Below, in pieces: positions 33,532 to 42,373 of a stretch of DNA of 64,000 bases; within the stretch, counting starts at the first letter, position 1; each line of letters starts with the position of its first letter. The stretch is from Anaeromicropila herbilytica (lineage in GTDB: Bacteria > Bacillota > Clostridia > Lachnospirales > Lachnospiraceae). Under the pieces are notes generated by a model. The model had not been told where the DNA came from. It searched no databases and was given only the letters and a program-made list of their open reading frames with translations. A program made the position numbers and the translations under genes. The stretch is from contig NZ_AP024169.1 in assembly GCF_016591975.1 (NCBI RefSeq), positions 1,970,001 to 2,034,000 of the forward strand. The letters run 5' to 3'.

Positions 33532-34833
33532 CTACATAGCAAGACCAGATAAATCAGAGTAAAAGTTTGGATAGGATATATCCACACATTCTGCTTGTTT
33601 GATTTCTGTTTCACCTTCTGTCATAAGACTAGCAATTGCAAATGACATTGCAATTCGGTGATCAATTTTACTTTCAATTGTTGCTCCATGAAGTTCTCTG
33701 CCGCCATTAATAATCATGCCATCTTCAGTGGCAATTACGTCAGCCCCAAGTAAGGAGAGATTATGAACCATAACATCAATTCGATTGGATTCCTTAACTT
33801 TTAATTCAGTAGCATCTTTAATAATCGTCTGTCCTTTTGCAAAACAAGCTAATACTGCAATGACAGGTAATTCATCAATTAATGTAGGAATAATACTACC
33901 TTCAATCGTGGTACCAGTTAATTCACTGGATTTAACAAGAATATCGGCGGTTGGTTCACCGTTTTTATCAGATATATTCTGTAAAGTAATATTAGCACCC
34001 ATCTGTTTACATACTTTTATGATTCCATCTCTTGTTGGATTGATTCCAACATTTTTAATCAGTACCTCAGAATTCGGTACAATTAATCCTGCTACAATAA
34101 AGTAAGCAGCAGAAGATATATCGCCAGGAACCATGATTTTTTTAGCGGTGAGCCTTGTAGCTGGGGAGACCGTAGCAGTAGTGCCCGAAGTCTTAATATC
34201 AATGCCAAATTGGCGGAACATTAACTCCGTATGATTTCGAGAAACATAAGGCTCTGTAACACTACTAGGATTATCAGCATATAATCCAGCGAGAAGAACT
34301 GCTGACTTTACCTGAGCTGAGGCTACAGGGGAATCATAATGAATTCCTTTTAATTTTCCCCCAACGATATTAAGAGGAGCGCAGTCATTGTTATTTACAC
34401 TAGTAATATTTGCTCCCATCATGGATAAAGGCGTGATAATACGCTTCATTGGTCTCTTTTGAATACTGGAATCTCCTGTTACTGTAACGTCAAAATTCTG
34501 AGCAGAAAGGATTCCGGACATTAAGCGCATTGTTGTTCCGCTATTTCCAACGTCTAATATACTATTAGGTGCTTTTAAACCTCTAAGGCCGTTGCCTTTT
34601 ACTCGAACAACGGTATCCGAAGGATTGGAGGAGCTTACTTTATTATTTTCTACATGTATGCCCATTTTTTCAAAACAGGCAATTGTAGAAAGACAATCTG
34701 CACCTTGCAAAAAGTTGGTGATTTCTGTTGTACCTTCTGCGAGGGAACCAAGCATGATTGCTCTATGAGATACGGATTTATCACCTGGAACGGTAACTTC
34801 TCCGTGCAATGAATTTACTTTTTTGAAGATCAT
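33532..34833 (-). CDS. aroA: 3-phosphoshikimate 1-carboxyvinyltransferase (EPSP synthase)
   Basis: AroA adds the enolpyruvyl group of PEP to shikimate-3-phosphate. The 433-aa protein has VPGDKSVSHRAIMLGSLAEG near residue 15 (substrate Lys and Ser), LDVGNSGTTMRLMSG near 90, and DELPVIAVLACFAKG plus KVKESNRI near 310-345. The NSGTT and GD.S features are intact. It is last of aroF-tyrA-aroA, 153 bp after tyrA. AAGGAA precedes the ATG. Confidence 0.97.
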   Translation of the reverse strand: MIFKKVNSLHGEVTVPGDKSVSHRAIMLGSLAEGTTEITNFLQGADCLSTIACFEKMGIHVENNKVSSSNPSDTVVRVKGNGLRGLKAPNSILDVGNSGTTMRLMSGILSAQNFDVTVTGDSSIQKRPMKRIITPLSMMGANITSVNNNDCAPLNIVGGKLKGIHYDSPVASAQVKSAVLLAGLYADNPSSVTEPYVSRNHTELMFRQFGIDIKTSGTTATVSPATRLTAKKIMVPGDISSAAYFIVAGLIVPNSEVLIKNVGINPTRDGIIKVCKQMGANITLQNISDKNGEPTADILVKSSELTGTTIEGSIIPTLIDELPVIAVLACFAKGQTIIKDATELKVKESNRIDVMVHNLSLLGADVIATEDGMIINGGRELHGATIESKIDHRIAMSFAIASLMTEGETEIKQAECVDISYPNFYSDLSGLAM

Positions 34834-34986
34834 AATGTGGTTCCTTTCTATTTAGATTAAATACTGGTATTTACTAAACTTATTAATCAATTCTACTATT
34901 TCTAATATAATTTGTACTTTTCAGGAGCGTAAGTTAAGTATCATTACATTGATATTTAGTAAAGTATACAGTTTAGTATATATCAA

Positions 34987-36096
34987 CTAACGTTCATATA
35001 TGGTATAGCGATATTTCTTTAATAGAGTGATAGCTTTTATACTATGACTTTCTTCATAGAATTCGATTCGAAGAACACCTTCTTCGTGTTCTCTATTGTG
35101 AAGAATTCCAATATTTTTAATGTTAATGTTATTGCTTGCAAGAATTGTAGCAATTGTTGCTATAGCGCCAGCTTCATCAATAATATCAACGAATACTTCG
35201 AATGATTTTTGTAACATACCAGACGAATTAGATGGTATATTATTACGATATTCAGAAGCACTTTCAAAGGCATTATAAAGATATTCTTCATCCGAATGTT
35301 CCAATGCTTGTTTGAATTGAATAAGCGATTCAATATACTTTGAAAGAAATTGTTCGATACTTTCCTTATTGGTTAGACAAATGTTCTGCCACATAACGGA
35401 AGAAGAAGATGCAATTCTAGTAATATCTTTAAAGCCACCTGCAGCTAAAAGACGCATTTTCTCATGCTCATCGTCAGAATCCTTTACAAGATTAACTAAG
35501 GAAGAAGCAATTATATGAGGAACATGACTGATACAAGCAGTGATATCATCATGTTCCTTAGCATCTAAGATGAGTGGAAGAGCACCTATATCTTTCACCA
35601 ATTGATAATAAAAATCTAATTGATCATTTGTAGTTTGATTGGTAGGAGTTAAAATATAGTATGCATTTTCTAATAACCTAGCATGGGAATTCTCATAGCC
35701 TGTTTTTTCAGAACCTGCCATTGGATGTCCACCAATGAAATTTGCCTCCATCTCTAAAGTGGCAATTGCTTCATGAATATTACCTTTAACACTACCAACG
35801 TCGGTTATGATACATGTCGGTTTTATAATATCTTTTAATTCATTTAAATATTTTATATTAGTTAGCACAGGAGCACACAAAAAGATAATGTCACAGTCTT
35901 TAAAAGCCTCGGATATATTTGTATCAATTCTATCTATTATATGATCACTAAGAGCAGATTCTAAGCTCGAATTACGTCTATCCTTATGATAATTATAAGC
36001 GATTATTGTATAATTCATTTTTAGTGTTTTGAGAGCTCTGGCGATAGAACCTCCAATTAATCCAAAGCCAATAAAGCCAACAGTTACATCCTCCAT
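34987..36096 (-). CDS. tyrA: Prephenate dehydrogenase with ACT domain
   Basis: TyrA oxidatively decarboxylates prephenate to 4-hydroxyphenylpyruvate for tyrosine synthesis. The NAD-binding motif GFIGFGLIGGSIARALK is at residues 7-22, and GGHPMAGSEKTGYE and CISHVPHIIASSLV carry substrate-site residues. The last 75 residues form an ACT domain (VFVDIIDEAGAIATIATIL), consistent with feedback control by tyrosine. It starts 14 bp after aroF, with GGAGG upstream. Confidence 0.95.
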   Translation of the reverse strand: MEDVTVGFIGFGLIGGSIARALKTLKMNYTIIAYNYHKDRRNSSLESALSDHIIDRIDTNISEAFKDCDIIFLCAPVLTNIKYLNELKDIIKPTCIITDVGSVKGNIHEAIATLEMEANFIGGHPMAGSEKTGYENSHARLLENAYYILTPTNQTTNDQLDFYYQLVKDIGALPLILDAKEHDDITACISHVPHIIASSLVNLVKDSDDEHEKMRLLAAGGFKDITRIASSSSVMWQNICLTNKESIEQFLSKYIESLIQFKQALEHSDEEYLYNAFESASEYRNNIPSNSSGMLQKSFEVFVDIIDEAGAIATIATILASNNINIKNIGILHNREHEEGVLRIEFYEESHSIKAITLLKKYRYTIYER

Positions 36097-36110
36097 TGAG
36101 AAACCTCCAG

Positions 36111-37124
36111 TTAAAATGTTTTCTTAAATAATTGTGCAAGTGGTCTTAACTCTTCACATAACGTTTCGAATTGAGGGAAAGTAAGTGATTGAGGACCATC
36201 GGATAAAGCAATTGCTGGATTTGGATGAGTTTCAATCATAAGACCATCAGCACCTGCAGCGACAGCACTCATTGCAAGTGGTTTTACGTAGCTACGAACT
36301 CCAGTTGCATGACTTGGGTCAACAATAATTGGTAGATGGCTCTTTTCCTTAATAACAGGAACCGCGCTGATATCAAGAGTATTTCTTGTAGCAGTCTCGA
36401 ATGTACGAATACCACGTTCGCATAGCACTACATTAGGATTGCCTTGGGACATAATGTATTCGGAAGCATTTAACCATTCTTCAATAGTTGCAGATAGACC
36501 ACGTTTTAACAATACAGGTAAACCAGTTTTACCAGCTTCCTTTAGTAAATAGAAGTTTTGCATATTTCTAGCACCGATTTGAAGCATATCTACATATTTA
36601 ATTGCAGATTCAATTGCTTCAAGACTTGTTACTTCACATACAACAGGTAAACCAGTTTCTTCTCTGGCCTCTTTCATATAACGAAGACCTTCTTCTTCAA
36701 GACCTTGGAATGCATATGGGGAAGTTCTAGGTTTGTAAGCACCACCACGAAGTATAGAAGCACCAGCCTTCTTGATTGCATGAGCAGTCTCAAGAACTTG
36801 TTTCTTGCTTTCTACAGCACATGGTCCAGACATAATTACTAGTTGATCTCCACCGATTAGAACATTTCCTACTTTAACGACAGATGGTTCAGGGTGAAAT
36901 TTCTTATTAGGTAACTTATAGCTTTCTGTTACAGGAACTACTCTATCTACATCGTCCACTATTTCTATGTTCTGATCTGCAAGCAGACTTTTATCCCCGA
37001 TAACACCGATTATGGTTACTTCTGCACCATCGGATATATGAGCTTTCAGACCTTTTTCTTCTATAATAGCTAATACCTGTTTAATTGATTCTATCTTAGC
37101 ATTTGGTTTCATTACGATTATCAT
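36111..37124 (-). CDS. aroF: 3-deoxy-7-phosphoheptulonate synthase (DAHP synthase), class with N-terminal FL domain
   Basis: This is the first step of the shikimate pathway: PEP plus erythrose-4-phosphate gives DAHP. A ferredoxin-like regulatory domain (about 1-70) precedes the KDSA-like barrel: VIMSGPCAVESKKQVLE near 95, LRGGAYKPRTSPYAFQG, GARNMQNFYLLKEAGKTG and IVDPSHATGVR, with metal and substrate residues Cys, His, Glu and Asp in place. Its 337 residues fit the aro-alpha, AroA(G)-like type. It is first in the aro operon, behind a consensus promoter. Confidence 0.96.
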   Translation of the reverse strand: MIIVMKPNAKIESIKQVLAIIEEKGLKAHISDGAEVTIIGVIGDKSLLADQNIEIVDDVDRVVPVTESYKLPNKKFHPEPSVVKVGNVLIGGDQLVIMSGPCAVESKKQVLETAHAIKKAGASILRGGAYKPRTSPYAFQGLEEEGLRYMKEAREETGLPVVCEVTSLEAIESAIKYVDMLQIGARNMQNFYLLKEAGKTGLPVLLKRGLSATIEEWLNASEYIMSQGNPNVVLCERGIRTFETATRNTLDISAVPVIKEKSHLPIIVDPSHATGVRSYVKPLAMSAVAAGADGLMIETHPNPAIALSDGPQSLTFPQFETLCEELRPLAQLFKKTF

Positions 37125-37673
37125 GATTGTCTCTCCATTCTATGGTAAGTTTCTTATATTCTATGATTGGTTAGTGAATCAAGTTACTATGCGAAGGTTA
37201 TCTATTTGATAATACTGTTATTGATAAACAAGGCATGAAAATATAGATCTCTAACGGTTATTATAAAGTTATAGGATATATCATACATCATCAGGTTTGA
37301 TATGTCAATACTTTAAAACTTTAAAGTTTAACAGTTTAAACTAATATACTCGATAGCTAACATTAATGTCTTATAGAAGACAGTAATATAGATGCTATCT
37401 TAGATACAGATCGAAATAAAAATATACCAAAAAACTTACATGGAAATTTGATATTCTAATCTTAATTATGATAGGATAGGTTGAATAATATTGTAGATAA
37501 TACATAACATAAAGTCGTAAAATGAATTATAATAAGTACTTTCATTATTTACTTTCATAATTGTGTAATATATGGTAAAATAAATGCGGTTTATTCCACC
37601 TTAATATAAAAACGTTACAGAACCGTTGATTATATGCAGTTTAAATAAACTAGGATAGTTTTAGGAGAGTGTT
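37125..37673. other. 549-bp divergent intergenic region (aroF / YqeG)
   Basis: The reverse-strand promoter lies at 37280-37308, giving an aroF leader of about 150 nt. The rest is AT-rich. No T-box motif, leader peptide rich in Tyr/Phe/Trp codons, or strong terminator was found, so any aro attenuation remains unseen. Promoters for the YqeG gene are not clear-cut. Confidence 0.6.
37280..37308 (-). promoter_or_regulatory. SigmaA promoter of the aroF operon
   Basis: On the reverse strand TTGACA (37308-37303), a 17-nt spacer and TATGAT (37285-37280). Confidence 0.8.
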
Positions 37674-38186
37674 ATGTTTAAAAGATTTTACCCAAGCGAA
37701 TATGTAGATTCTACTTATGAAATTGATTTTAGGGGACTCTACCAAAAGGGATATCGAGGCTTATTATTTGATATTGATAATACGTTAGTTGAACATGGAG
37801 CAGATGCCAGTGAACAAGCAATTCATTTTTTCCGTGAATTAAAAGAAATCGGGTATGAAGTATGCTTATTATCGAACAATAAGATCGAACGTGTGGAACG
37901 CTTTAATAATAAGATTAAGGTTAAGTATATCCATAATGCAAGGAAACCAAGTAAAAAGAACTATCTAAAAGCGATGCAATTAATGAAGACAGATGTTAAT
38001 AATACTGTTTTTATTGGAGATCAGTTATTTACTGATGTATTTGGTGCCAATCGTGTTGGATTAAGGACTTATCTCGTGAAACCAATTGATCCAAAAGAAG
38101 AAATACAGATTGTATTAAAAAGATATCTAGAAAGAGTAGTATTACATTATTATAAGAAATCTTTGAAAAAGAAAAAAGTTAGATAA
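37674..38186 (+). CDS. YqeG-family HAD IIIA phosphatase
   Basis: This 170-aa protein has HAD motif I LLFDIDNTLVEHG near residue 28, motif II LLSNNK near 64, a Lys (KPSKKNYLKAM), and motif IV FIGDQLFTDVFGAN near 115. It is the YqeG/GEP4-like group; GEP4 dephosphorylates phosphatidylglycerophosphate in mitochondria, so PgpA-like activity is possible but not shown. The usual yqeH/aroE neighbours are absent here. GGAGAG precedes the ATG. Confidence 0.92.
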   Translation: MFKRFYPSEYVDSTYEIDFRGLYQKGYRGLLFDIDNTLVEHGADASEQAIHFFRELKEIGYEVCLLSNNKIERVERFNNKIKVKYIHNARKPSKKNYLKAMQLMKTDVNNTVFIGDQLFTDVFGANRVGLRTYLVKPIDPKEEIQIVLKRYLERVVLHYYKKSLKKKKVR

Positions 38187-38343
38187 TATATCATTTGTCG
38201 GGCAACTCATATCATAGAATCAAATTATGGAATATGAATGATAATTTACACCTTATTTCTAAGAGCAATTGAAAAAAATAGTTGAAAATTAAGGTATATT
38301 ATTATAAACTATAAGAAGTTAATTTTAAGGAGGAATATCAAGA

Positions 38344-38901
38344 ATGGTATCAGCAGGCGATTTTAGAAATGGCTTAACAATTGAAATGGATAATAATATA
38401 TATCAGGTAATCGAATTCCAACATGTAAAACCTGGTAAAGGTGCTGCATTTGTTAGAACTAAATTAAAGAATATTAAAAGTGGTGGTGTAGTTGAAAAGA
38501 CTTTCAGACCTACAGAAAAATGTCCACAAGCTCACATTGAAAGAAAAGATATGCAATATCTTTATTCAGATGGTGACTTATACCACTTTATGGATGTAGA
38601 AACATATGATCAATTTGGATTAAATGAAGATTCAATCGGTGATTCATTAAAATTCGTAAAAGAAAATGATATGGTTAAAATGCTTTCACATTCTGGCCAA
38701 GTATTCGCAATTGAACCACCTCTATTTGCTGAATTAGTAATTACAGATACAGAACCAGGATTCAAAGGTGATACAGCTCAAGGTGCTACAAAACCAGCAG
38801 TTGTTGAAACTGGAGCTACTGTATATGTTCCATTATTCGTAGAACAAGGTGATAAGATTCAAATCGATACTAGAACTGGCGATTACTTAAAGAGAGTCTA
38901 G
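38344..38901 (+). CDS. efp: Elongation factor P
   Basis: EF-P rescues ribosomes stalled on polyproline. The 185-aa protein shows the three beta-barrel domains. The modification loop PGKGAAFVRTKLKN near residue 32 carries Lys at the tip. The C-terminal signature VPLFVEQGDKIQIDTRTGDYLKR is complete across two lines (KIQIDTRTGDYLKRV). No epmA/B genes are visible. AAGGAGG precedes the ATG, and a strong terminator follows. Confidence 0.97.
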   Translation: MVSAGDFRNGLTIEMDNNIYQVIEFQHVKPGKGAAFVRTKLKNIKSGGVVEKTFRPTEKCPQAHIERKDMQYLYSDGDLYHFMDVETYDQFGLNEDSIGDSLKFVKENDMVKMLSHSGQVFAIEPPLFAELVITDTEPGFKGDTAQGATKPAVVETGATVYVPLFVEQGDKIQIDTRTGDYLKRV

Positions 38902-38923
38902 TCGAGTATCAAATCAAAATATA

Positions 38924-38970
38924 AGCGTAGTTCATGGAGAATTAAATTTTCCGTGAACTACGCTATTTTT
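38924..38970 (+). terminator. Intrinsic terminator after efp
   Basis: AGCGTAGTTCATGGA (38924-38938) pairs with TCCGTGAACTACGCT (38950-38964), followed by ATTTTTAT. Loop-side ATGGAG and TTTTCCGT are shared with the terminator at 41215. Confidence 0.9.
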
Positions 38971-39069
38971 ATATTTTTTTGTACCACTAAATACATGGTT
39001 TTTATTTGTTATATATCTATCAAATATCTTAAGTAAAATTATTTGAATATCGGATTTTTTTGATACAGA

Positions 39070-39444
39070 TTAGCAAAAATATTACACTAAACTTATTGAT
39101 GATGCAATAACCTTAAAATTATTGGTTCCAAAAGAAAATATTGAGAAAAGTGAAAATTACAATTAATGGCGCTTCGAATATCTAAGAATTATGTAGAATG
39201 GTGTAATGCTGATTTGAAAAGTAATGGTGTTGTTATTAAAACCGAAGAAGAAGCGAGAATTAATAATCTAGCGTTACTAAGTAATGGATTACCAACTCAT
39301 TTACAGGAAGAAATGGGTGACAATGCAATTAAAAAGGGGAAATGCTATATTGTTACTGCAGTATATGGTTCATATGATTACCCACAAGTATGGACACTAA
39401 GGCGGTTTCGGGATTTCTATTTAGCAAAATCTTGGTATGGATAA
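39070..39444 (+). pseudogene. Remnant of a CFI-box-CTERM protein
   Basis: The reading frame from 39166 encodes 92 residues ending in YIVTAVYGSYDYPQVWTLRRF and RDFYLAKSWYG. This matches the start of the C-terminal CFI-box domain (C-F/Y-I-x-T-A-x-Y-G-S ... LRRFRD ... WYG), but it stops where related proteins continue about 30 residues. Upstream, another frame (39086-39159) gives coding-like KLIDDAITLKLLVPKENIEK and ends in TAA, suggesting a frameshifted or eroded larger gene. No good ribosome site precedes 39166. Probably decayed. Confidence 0.55.
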
Positions 39445-39609
39445 AGGGTATAAAGATATTGAATATAATGATGAAAATTATTAGTTAAAGTAATATAAAA
39501 GTTTAATATTAGTAAAAATATTAAACAAGTAGCTAACAAAAGTGTTTAAATTTGTTATATAAAAGCTGTTTCAAATTAAAGAAGGTTTAATATAACTTTT
39601 GTTTTATAT

Positions 39610-39653
39610 AACGCAATACATAGAAATTAATTTGGTATGTATTGCGTTTTTTA
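39610..39653 (+). terminator. Strong intrinsic terminator
   Basis: AACGCAATACATA (39610-39622) pairs perfectly with TATGTATTGCGTT (39636-39648) and is followed by TTTTTAT. It follows the CFI-box remnant. Confidence 0.85.
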
Positions 39654-39775
39654 TACAGTTTTACTTTATATGGATATATAGTTAGCCGAGTTGGCATGAA
39701 AAATAACTTTACAAAATATAACAAATATAATAATATTTGATTATATTTGTAAATATAAAGATTGAGAGATCGTAT

Positions 39776-39988
39776 ATGCATATAAAAAATATTTTTAAAA
39801 AAATAATTAACATACTTTTTATTATATCATGGCTGACTGTTCTAGGTATTATAATAGTTACTTTTTTAATAAAAGATTCATTAACTGCGTATAATATGGG
39901 CGATTATATGAGTATAACTGGAACCATAAATTTAATATGTTTTATTATTATTTTTATCAAAGCTAAAACTAACAATTATTTTAATTAA
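39776..39988 (+). CDS. Small hypothetical membrane protein
   Basis: From ATG 39776 the ORF encodes 70 residues starting MHIKNIFKKIINILF, with two hydrophobic helices separated by KDSLTAYNMGDYMS and a basic tail. GAGAG lies at 39763-39767, about 8 nt upstream. No family is recognised. The flanking terminator and AT-rich spacer leave it monocistronic. Amino-acid composition is that of a real membrane protein, but it could also be a random AT-rich ORF. Confidence 0.4.
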   Translation: MHIKNIFKKIINILFIISWLTVLGIIIVTFLIKDSLTAYNMGDYMSITGTINLICFIIIFIKAKTNNYFN

Positions 39989-40097
39989 CTTACAATTAAG
40001 ATAACAACTAGCATTGAAAAGAAATATAAACTTAATTAATAAACTCATTAATAAAAGCTCATAAAAGTACAAGTTATTGAAAGGAGTACTACATATC

Positions 40098-41192
40098 ATG
40101 GAAAAACAATATTATGTTCAAGTTATTGCAGAGAATTATTTGAAAAATGTGATTGATGACCCAAGTTCTATGAGCGTACATGAAAAGTTTCTTAACGGCT
40201 TAGATCAGAAGGATTTTGAAGAAGGTTTTTTAGCTCTGATTTCTTTGGTACGCCATCTTTATAGTGATGTAGCTCGTGATCCTGCTAGTTTTGGTATGAT
40301 ACTGAAGGATATTACTGACATTAATGCAAAGAACACGGACTATACCAGCAGTAATGCAAGTTTTCTTCGAATACCTAATTTATTATTTATACTAGGTGCT
40401 AGAGCAGAACTTCGGACTGAGATGATATTAACAATTGACGGAGGTGTTCTTTCATCAATAGCAAAAGAGTTAAAAATCACAGGTCTTTGGCTATTAATAT
40501 CTAAACTTAGGGAGTACGGGTTAGAGATTATCGGTATGGATAAAACAATCAAAAATGGTGATGTGATATCTATTTCATATCCTGATAATCGAGCACTAAT
40601 TGTAGTATTAAAGGCTATGGCAGACGCAACAATGGAAATAAATAAAGGCGACATGAAGAAACAAAAGAATTGGTTCTACATGATGCATTACGGGATTTTG
40701 GAAGATGCAAAGGTGAAAGAACCAAAGCTGACTGTAGAATCAATCTATCATGCTCTAGACTCTGCAAAGAGTGAAAGTGCTGATATATTGCACGAAAGTG
40801 TAGCGAATGTGACAAAGCAGGCTGTACGAATGGGAGGCTTTATGCGTAACGATTGGTCATGTGTCTACACAAGTATTAAGAATAAAAAAGTGCTAATGAG
40901 CCTTCATGTTGAACAGGAAAAGCTTTCTGCCAAACTGAATCTACAACATATCAATGAATATATGTCTTTGGTTGCAGAGCTACCAAATAAGATACGAGAT
41001 TCAATCAGTATAAATGGATGGGATTGCGGACATTGTAACCCAAGTTGTTCTGGTGGATTCTCTTTCGAGTTGGATGGTAAAGCTTACAATAAATGCCGTT
41101 GCGGATCTTTTATATTTGAAGATATTACAGACGAAGATGTTCAAAGTTGTAAAAAATTATTGAGCCAGGAACTTTTATGTGAAAACATGTAA
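40098..41192 (+). CDS. Uncharacterised protein with Cys-rich C-terminal zinc-ribbon-like segment
   Basis: From ATG 40098 (after AAAGGAG) the ORF encodes 364 residues. The N-terminal 280 residues are a soluble alpha/beta sequence with no motif I recognise. The C-terminus has GWDCGHCNPSCSGGFSF then KAYNKCRCGSFIFEDI, giving C-x2-C-x3-C and C-x-C clusters that could bind zinc. An N-terminal Gly-Ala-Arg stretch (LGARAELRTEM) is not diagnostic. It is monocistronic between two terminators. Function unknown. Confidence 0.75.
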   Translation: MEKQYYVQVIAENYLKNVIDDPSSMSVHEKFLNGLDQKDFEEGFLALISLVRHLYSDVARDPASFGMILKDITDINAKNTDYTSSNASFLRIPNLLFILGARAELRTEMILTIDGGVLSSIAKELKITGLWLLISKLREYGLEIIGMDKTIKNGDVISISYPDNRALIVVLKAMADATMEINKGDMKKQKNWFYMMHYGILEDAKVKEPKLTVESIYHALDSAKSESADILHESVANVTKQAVRMGGFMRNDWSCVYTSIKNKKVLMSLHVEQEKLSAKLNLQHINEYMSLVAELPNKIRDSISINGWDCGHCNPSCSGGFSFELDGKAYNKCRCGSFIFEDITDEDVQSCKKLLSQELLCENM

Positions 41193-41214
41193 AATAAGTT
41201 TTTGTTGTATATGA

Positions 41215-41264
41215 AGCGCACTTTATGGAGTAATGAAGGAATTTCCGTAAAGTGCGCTATTTTT
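41215..41264 (+). terminator. Intrinsic terminator after the Cys-rich protein gene
   Basis: AGCGCACTTTATGGA (41215-41229) pairs with TCCGTAAAGTGCGCT (41244-41258), followed by ATTTTTG. It shares apical ATGGAG / TTTCCGT and flanking AGCG/CGCTATTTTT with the efp terminator. Confidence 0.9.
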
Positions 41265-41351
41265 GTAACCTAGGCTTGCTATAGTGTAACATATGCATAT
41301 AGACGTTGCAATTGGAAGCGTATTGGATATAATAGGTCAAGAGGTGTATAT

Positions 41352-41463
41352 TGTGAAATAAAGCGTTTCACACGTTGAATTTAGGCTTGCGAGCAAGTCG
41401 CAAGTATGTAGGCTAGTGTGAATGATTTAACACCCCTGATTTGTATGTCGCGGGAGGCGACAG
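41352..41463 (+). promoter_or_regulatory. Structured leader of the LytTR operon
   Basis: Three consecutive structures are visible. TGTGAAA (41352-41358) and TTTCACA (41366-41372) form an operator-like inverted repeat. CTTGCGA (41386-41392) pairs with TCGCAAG (41398-41404). TGTCGC (41446-41451) pairs with GCGACA (41457-41462), presenting GGGAG in a 5-nt loop directly before the first ATG at 41464. The last hairpin would hold the ribosome-binding purines in its loop. Confidence 0.55.
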
Positions 41464-41931
41464 ATGGGAGCTAGAATGAAAATACTTAAGTATCAGAAGC
41501 TAGATTTAGAAGAAAATAGAATTGAATTATACTACAACAAGATTGATCAAGAGACAGAGAATATTATAAAAATTATAGATTCCTATAATAAGACTTTAAC
41601 AGGAAGAAATGAAAATGAGACTACATGGGTTCATTTAAGTGACATATATTATTGTGAAATAATTGATCGTAAATGTTATGCATACCTAAAGGAGTCCATC
41701 TGGCAGGTAGATATTTCACTTCAAATGCTATTAGATCAGTTTGGCAGTTCAGGGTTTGTAAGAATTAGTAAATCAATGGTTGTAAATATTCATAAAATAG
41801 AAAGATTAAAAACAGATCTTAATATGCGGGTAAATATCATCTTGGATAATGGAGAAACCGTTATACTAAATCGTACATACAGAAGTCAATTTTATCAGTA
41901 TCTAGAGAAAACGAGAAGGGAGATGAAATGA
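41464..41931 (+). CDS. LytTR-domain transcriptional regulator
   Basis: This 155-aa protein has a C-terminal LytTR DNA-binding domain (about 55-150): VHLSDIYYCEIIDRKCYAYL, SSGFVRISKSMVVNIHKIERL, and LDNGETVILNRTYRSQF. There is no receiver domain. The short N-terminal part (about 50 aa) matches the family that accompanies DUF3021 genes. Two starts are possible: 41464 (used) or 41476, each with a GGGAG/GGGAGC site. It overlaps neatly with the downstream DUF3021 gene, its expected membrane inhibitor. Confidence 0.93.
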   Translation: MGARMKILKYQKLDLEENRIELYYNKIDQETENIIKIIDSYNKTLTGRNENETTWVHLSDIYYCEIIDRKCYAYLKESIWQVDISLQMLLDQFGSSGFVRISKSMVVNIHKIERLKTDLNMRVNIILDNGETVILNRTYRSQFYQYLEKTRREMK

Positions 41932-41932
41932 T

Positions 41933-42373
41933 ATGCAACTTATTAACAGAAAGAACTTTATATCTATTGTTTGCACTGTCTATACAATAATTTCACTCAG
42001 TAAAATCATATTAGAAGCAATGCAAGGTTATAAAGACCCTTACTATGTAGAGAATTTTATCACAATATTTTTCATATCACTAGGTGCAACATTTGTTCTT
42101 GGTCTCCACTACTACCTTCAGAATGTTCCGTTAACAATTGTAATATTGGGACAATACATATTTTTGCTTGGAATTATAATGTTGAGTATATGGATAGAAA
42201 GCCATTTTCAGAAGATGGCATCTACAGCCTATAGAGATATGTTTTTATCTTTTACATTTCCTTATATCATAGGTGCAATCATATATTATGTTTCTATTAT
42301 GCTTCAAATGAGAAAAGCAAATAAGACATTGGAAGAAATCAATAAAGGTGGAGGGAAGAAAGATGAATATTAA
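41933..42373 (+). CDS. DUF3021 membrane protein
   Basis: This 146-aa protein has four hydrophobic helices and starts one base after the LytTR stop. DUF3021 proteins paired with LytTR regulators form LytTR regulatory systems in Firmicutes, in which the membrane partner restrains the DNA-binding protein. The end overlaps the next gene by about 10 bp, so the three genes are translationally coupled. No enzymatic motif is visible. Confidence 0.88.
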   Translation: MQLINRKNFISIVCTVYTIISLSKIILEAMQGYKDPYYVENFITIFFISLGATFVLGLHYYLQNVPLTIVILGQYIFLLGIIMLSIWIESHFQKMASTAYRDMFLSFTFPYIIGAIIYYVSIMLQMRKANKTLEEINKGGGKKDEY

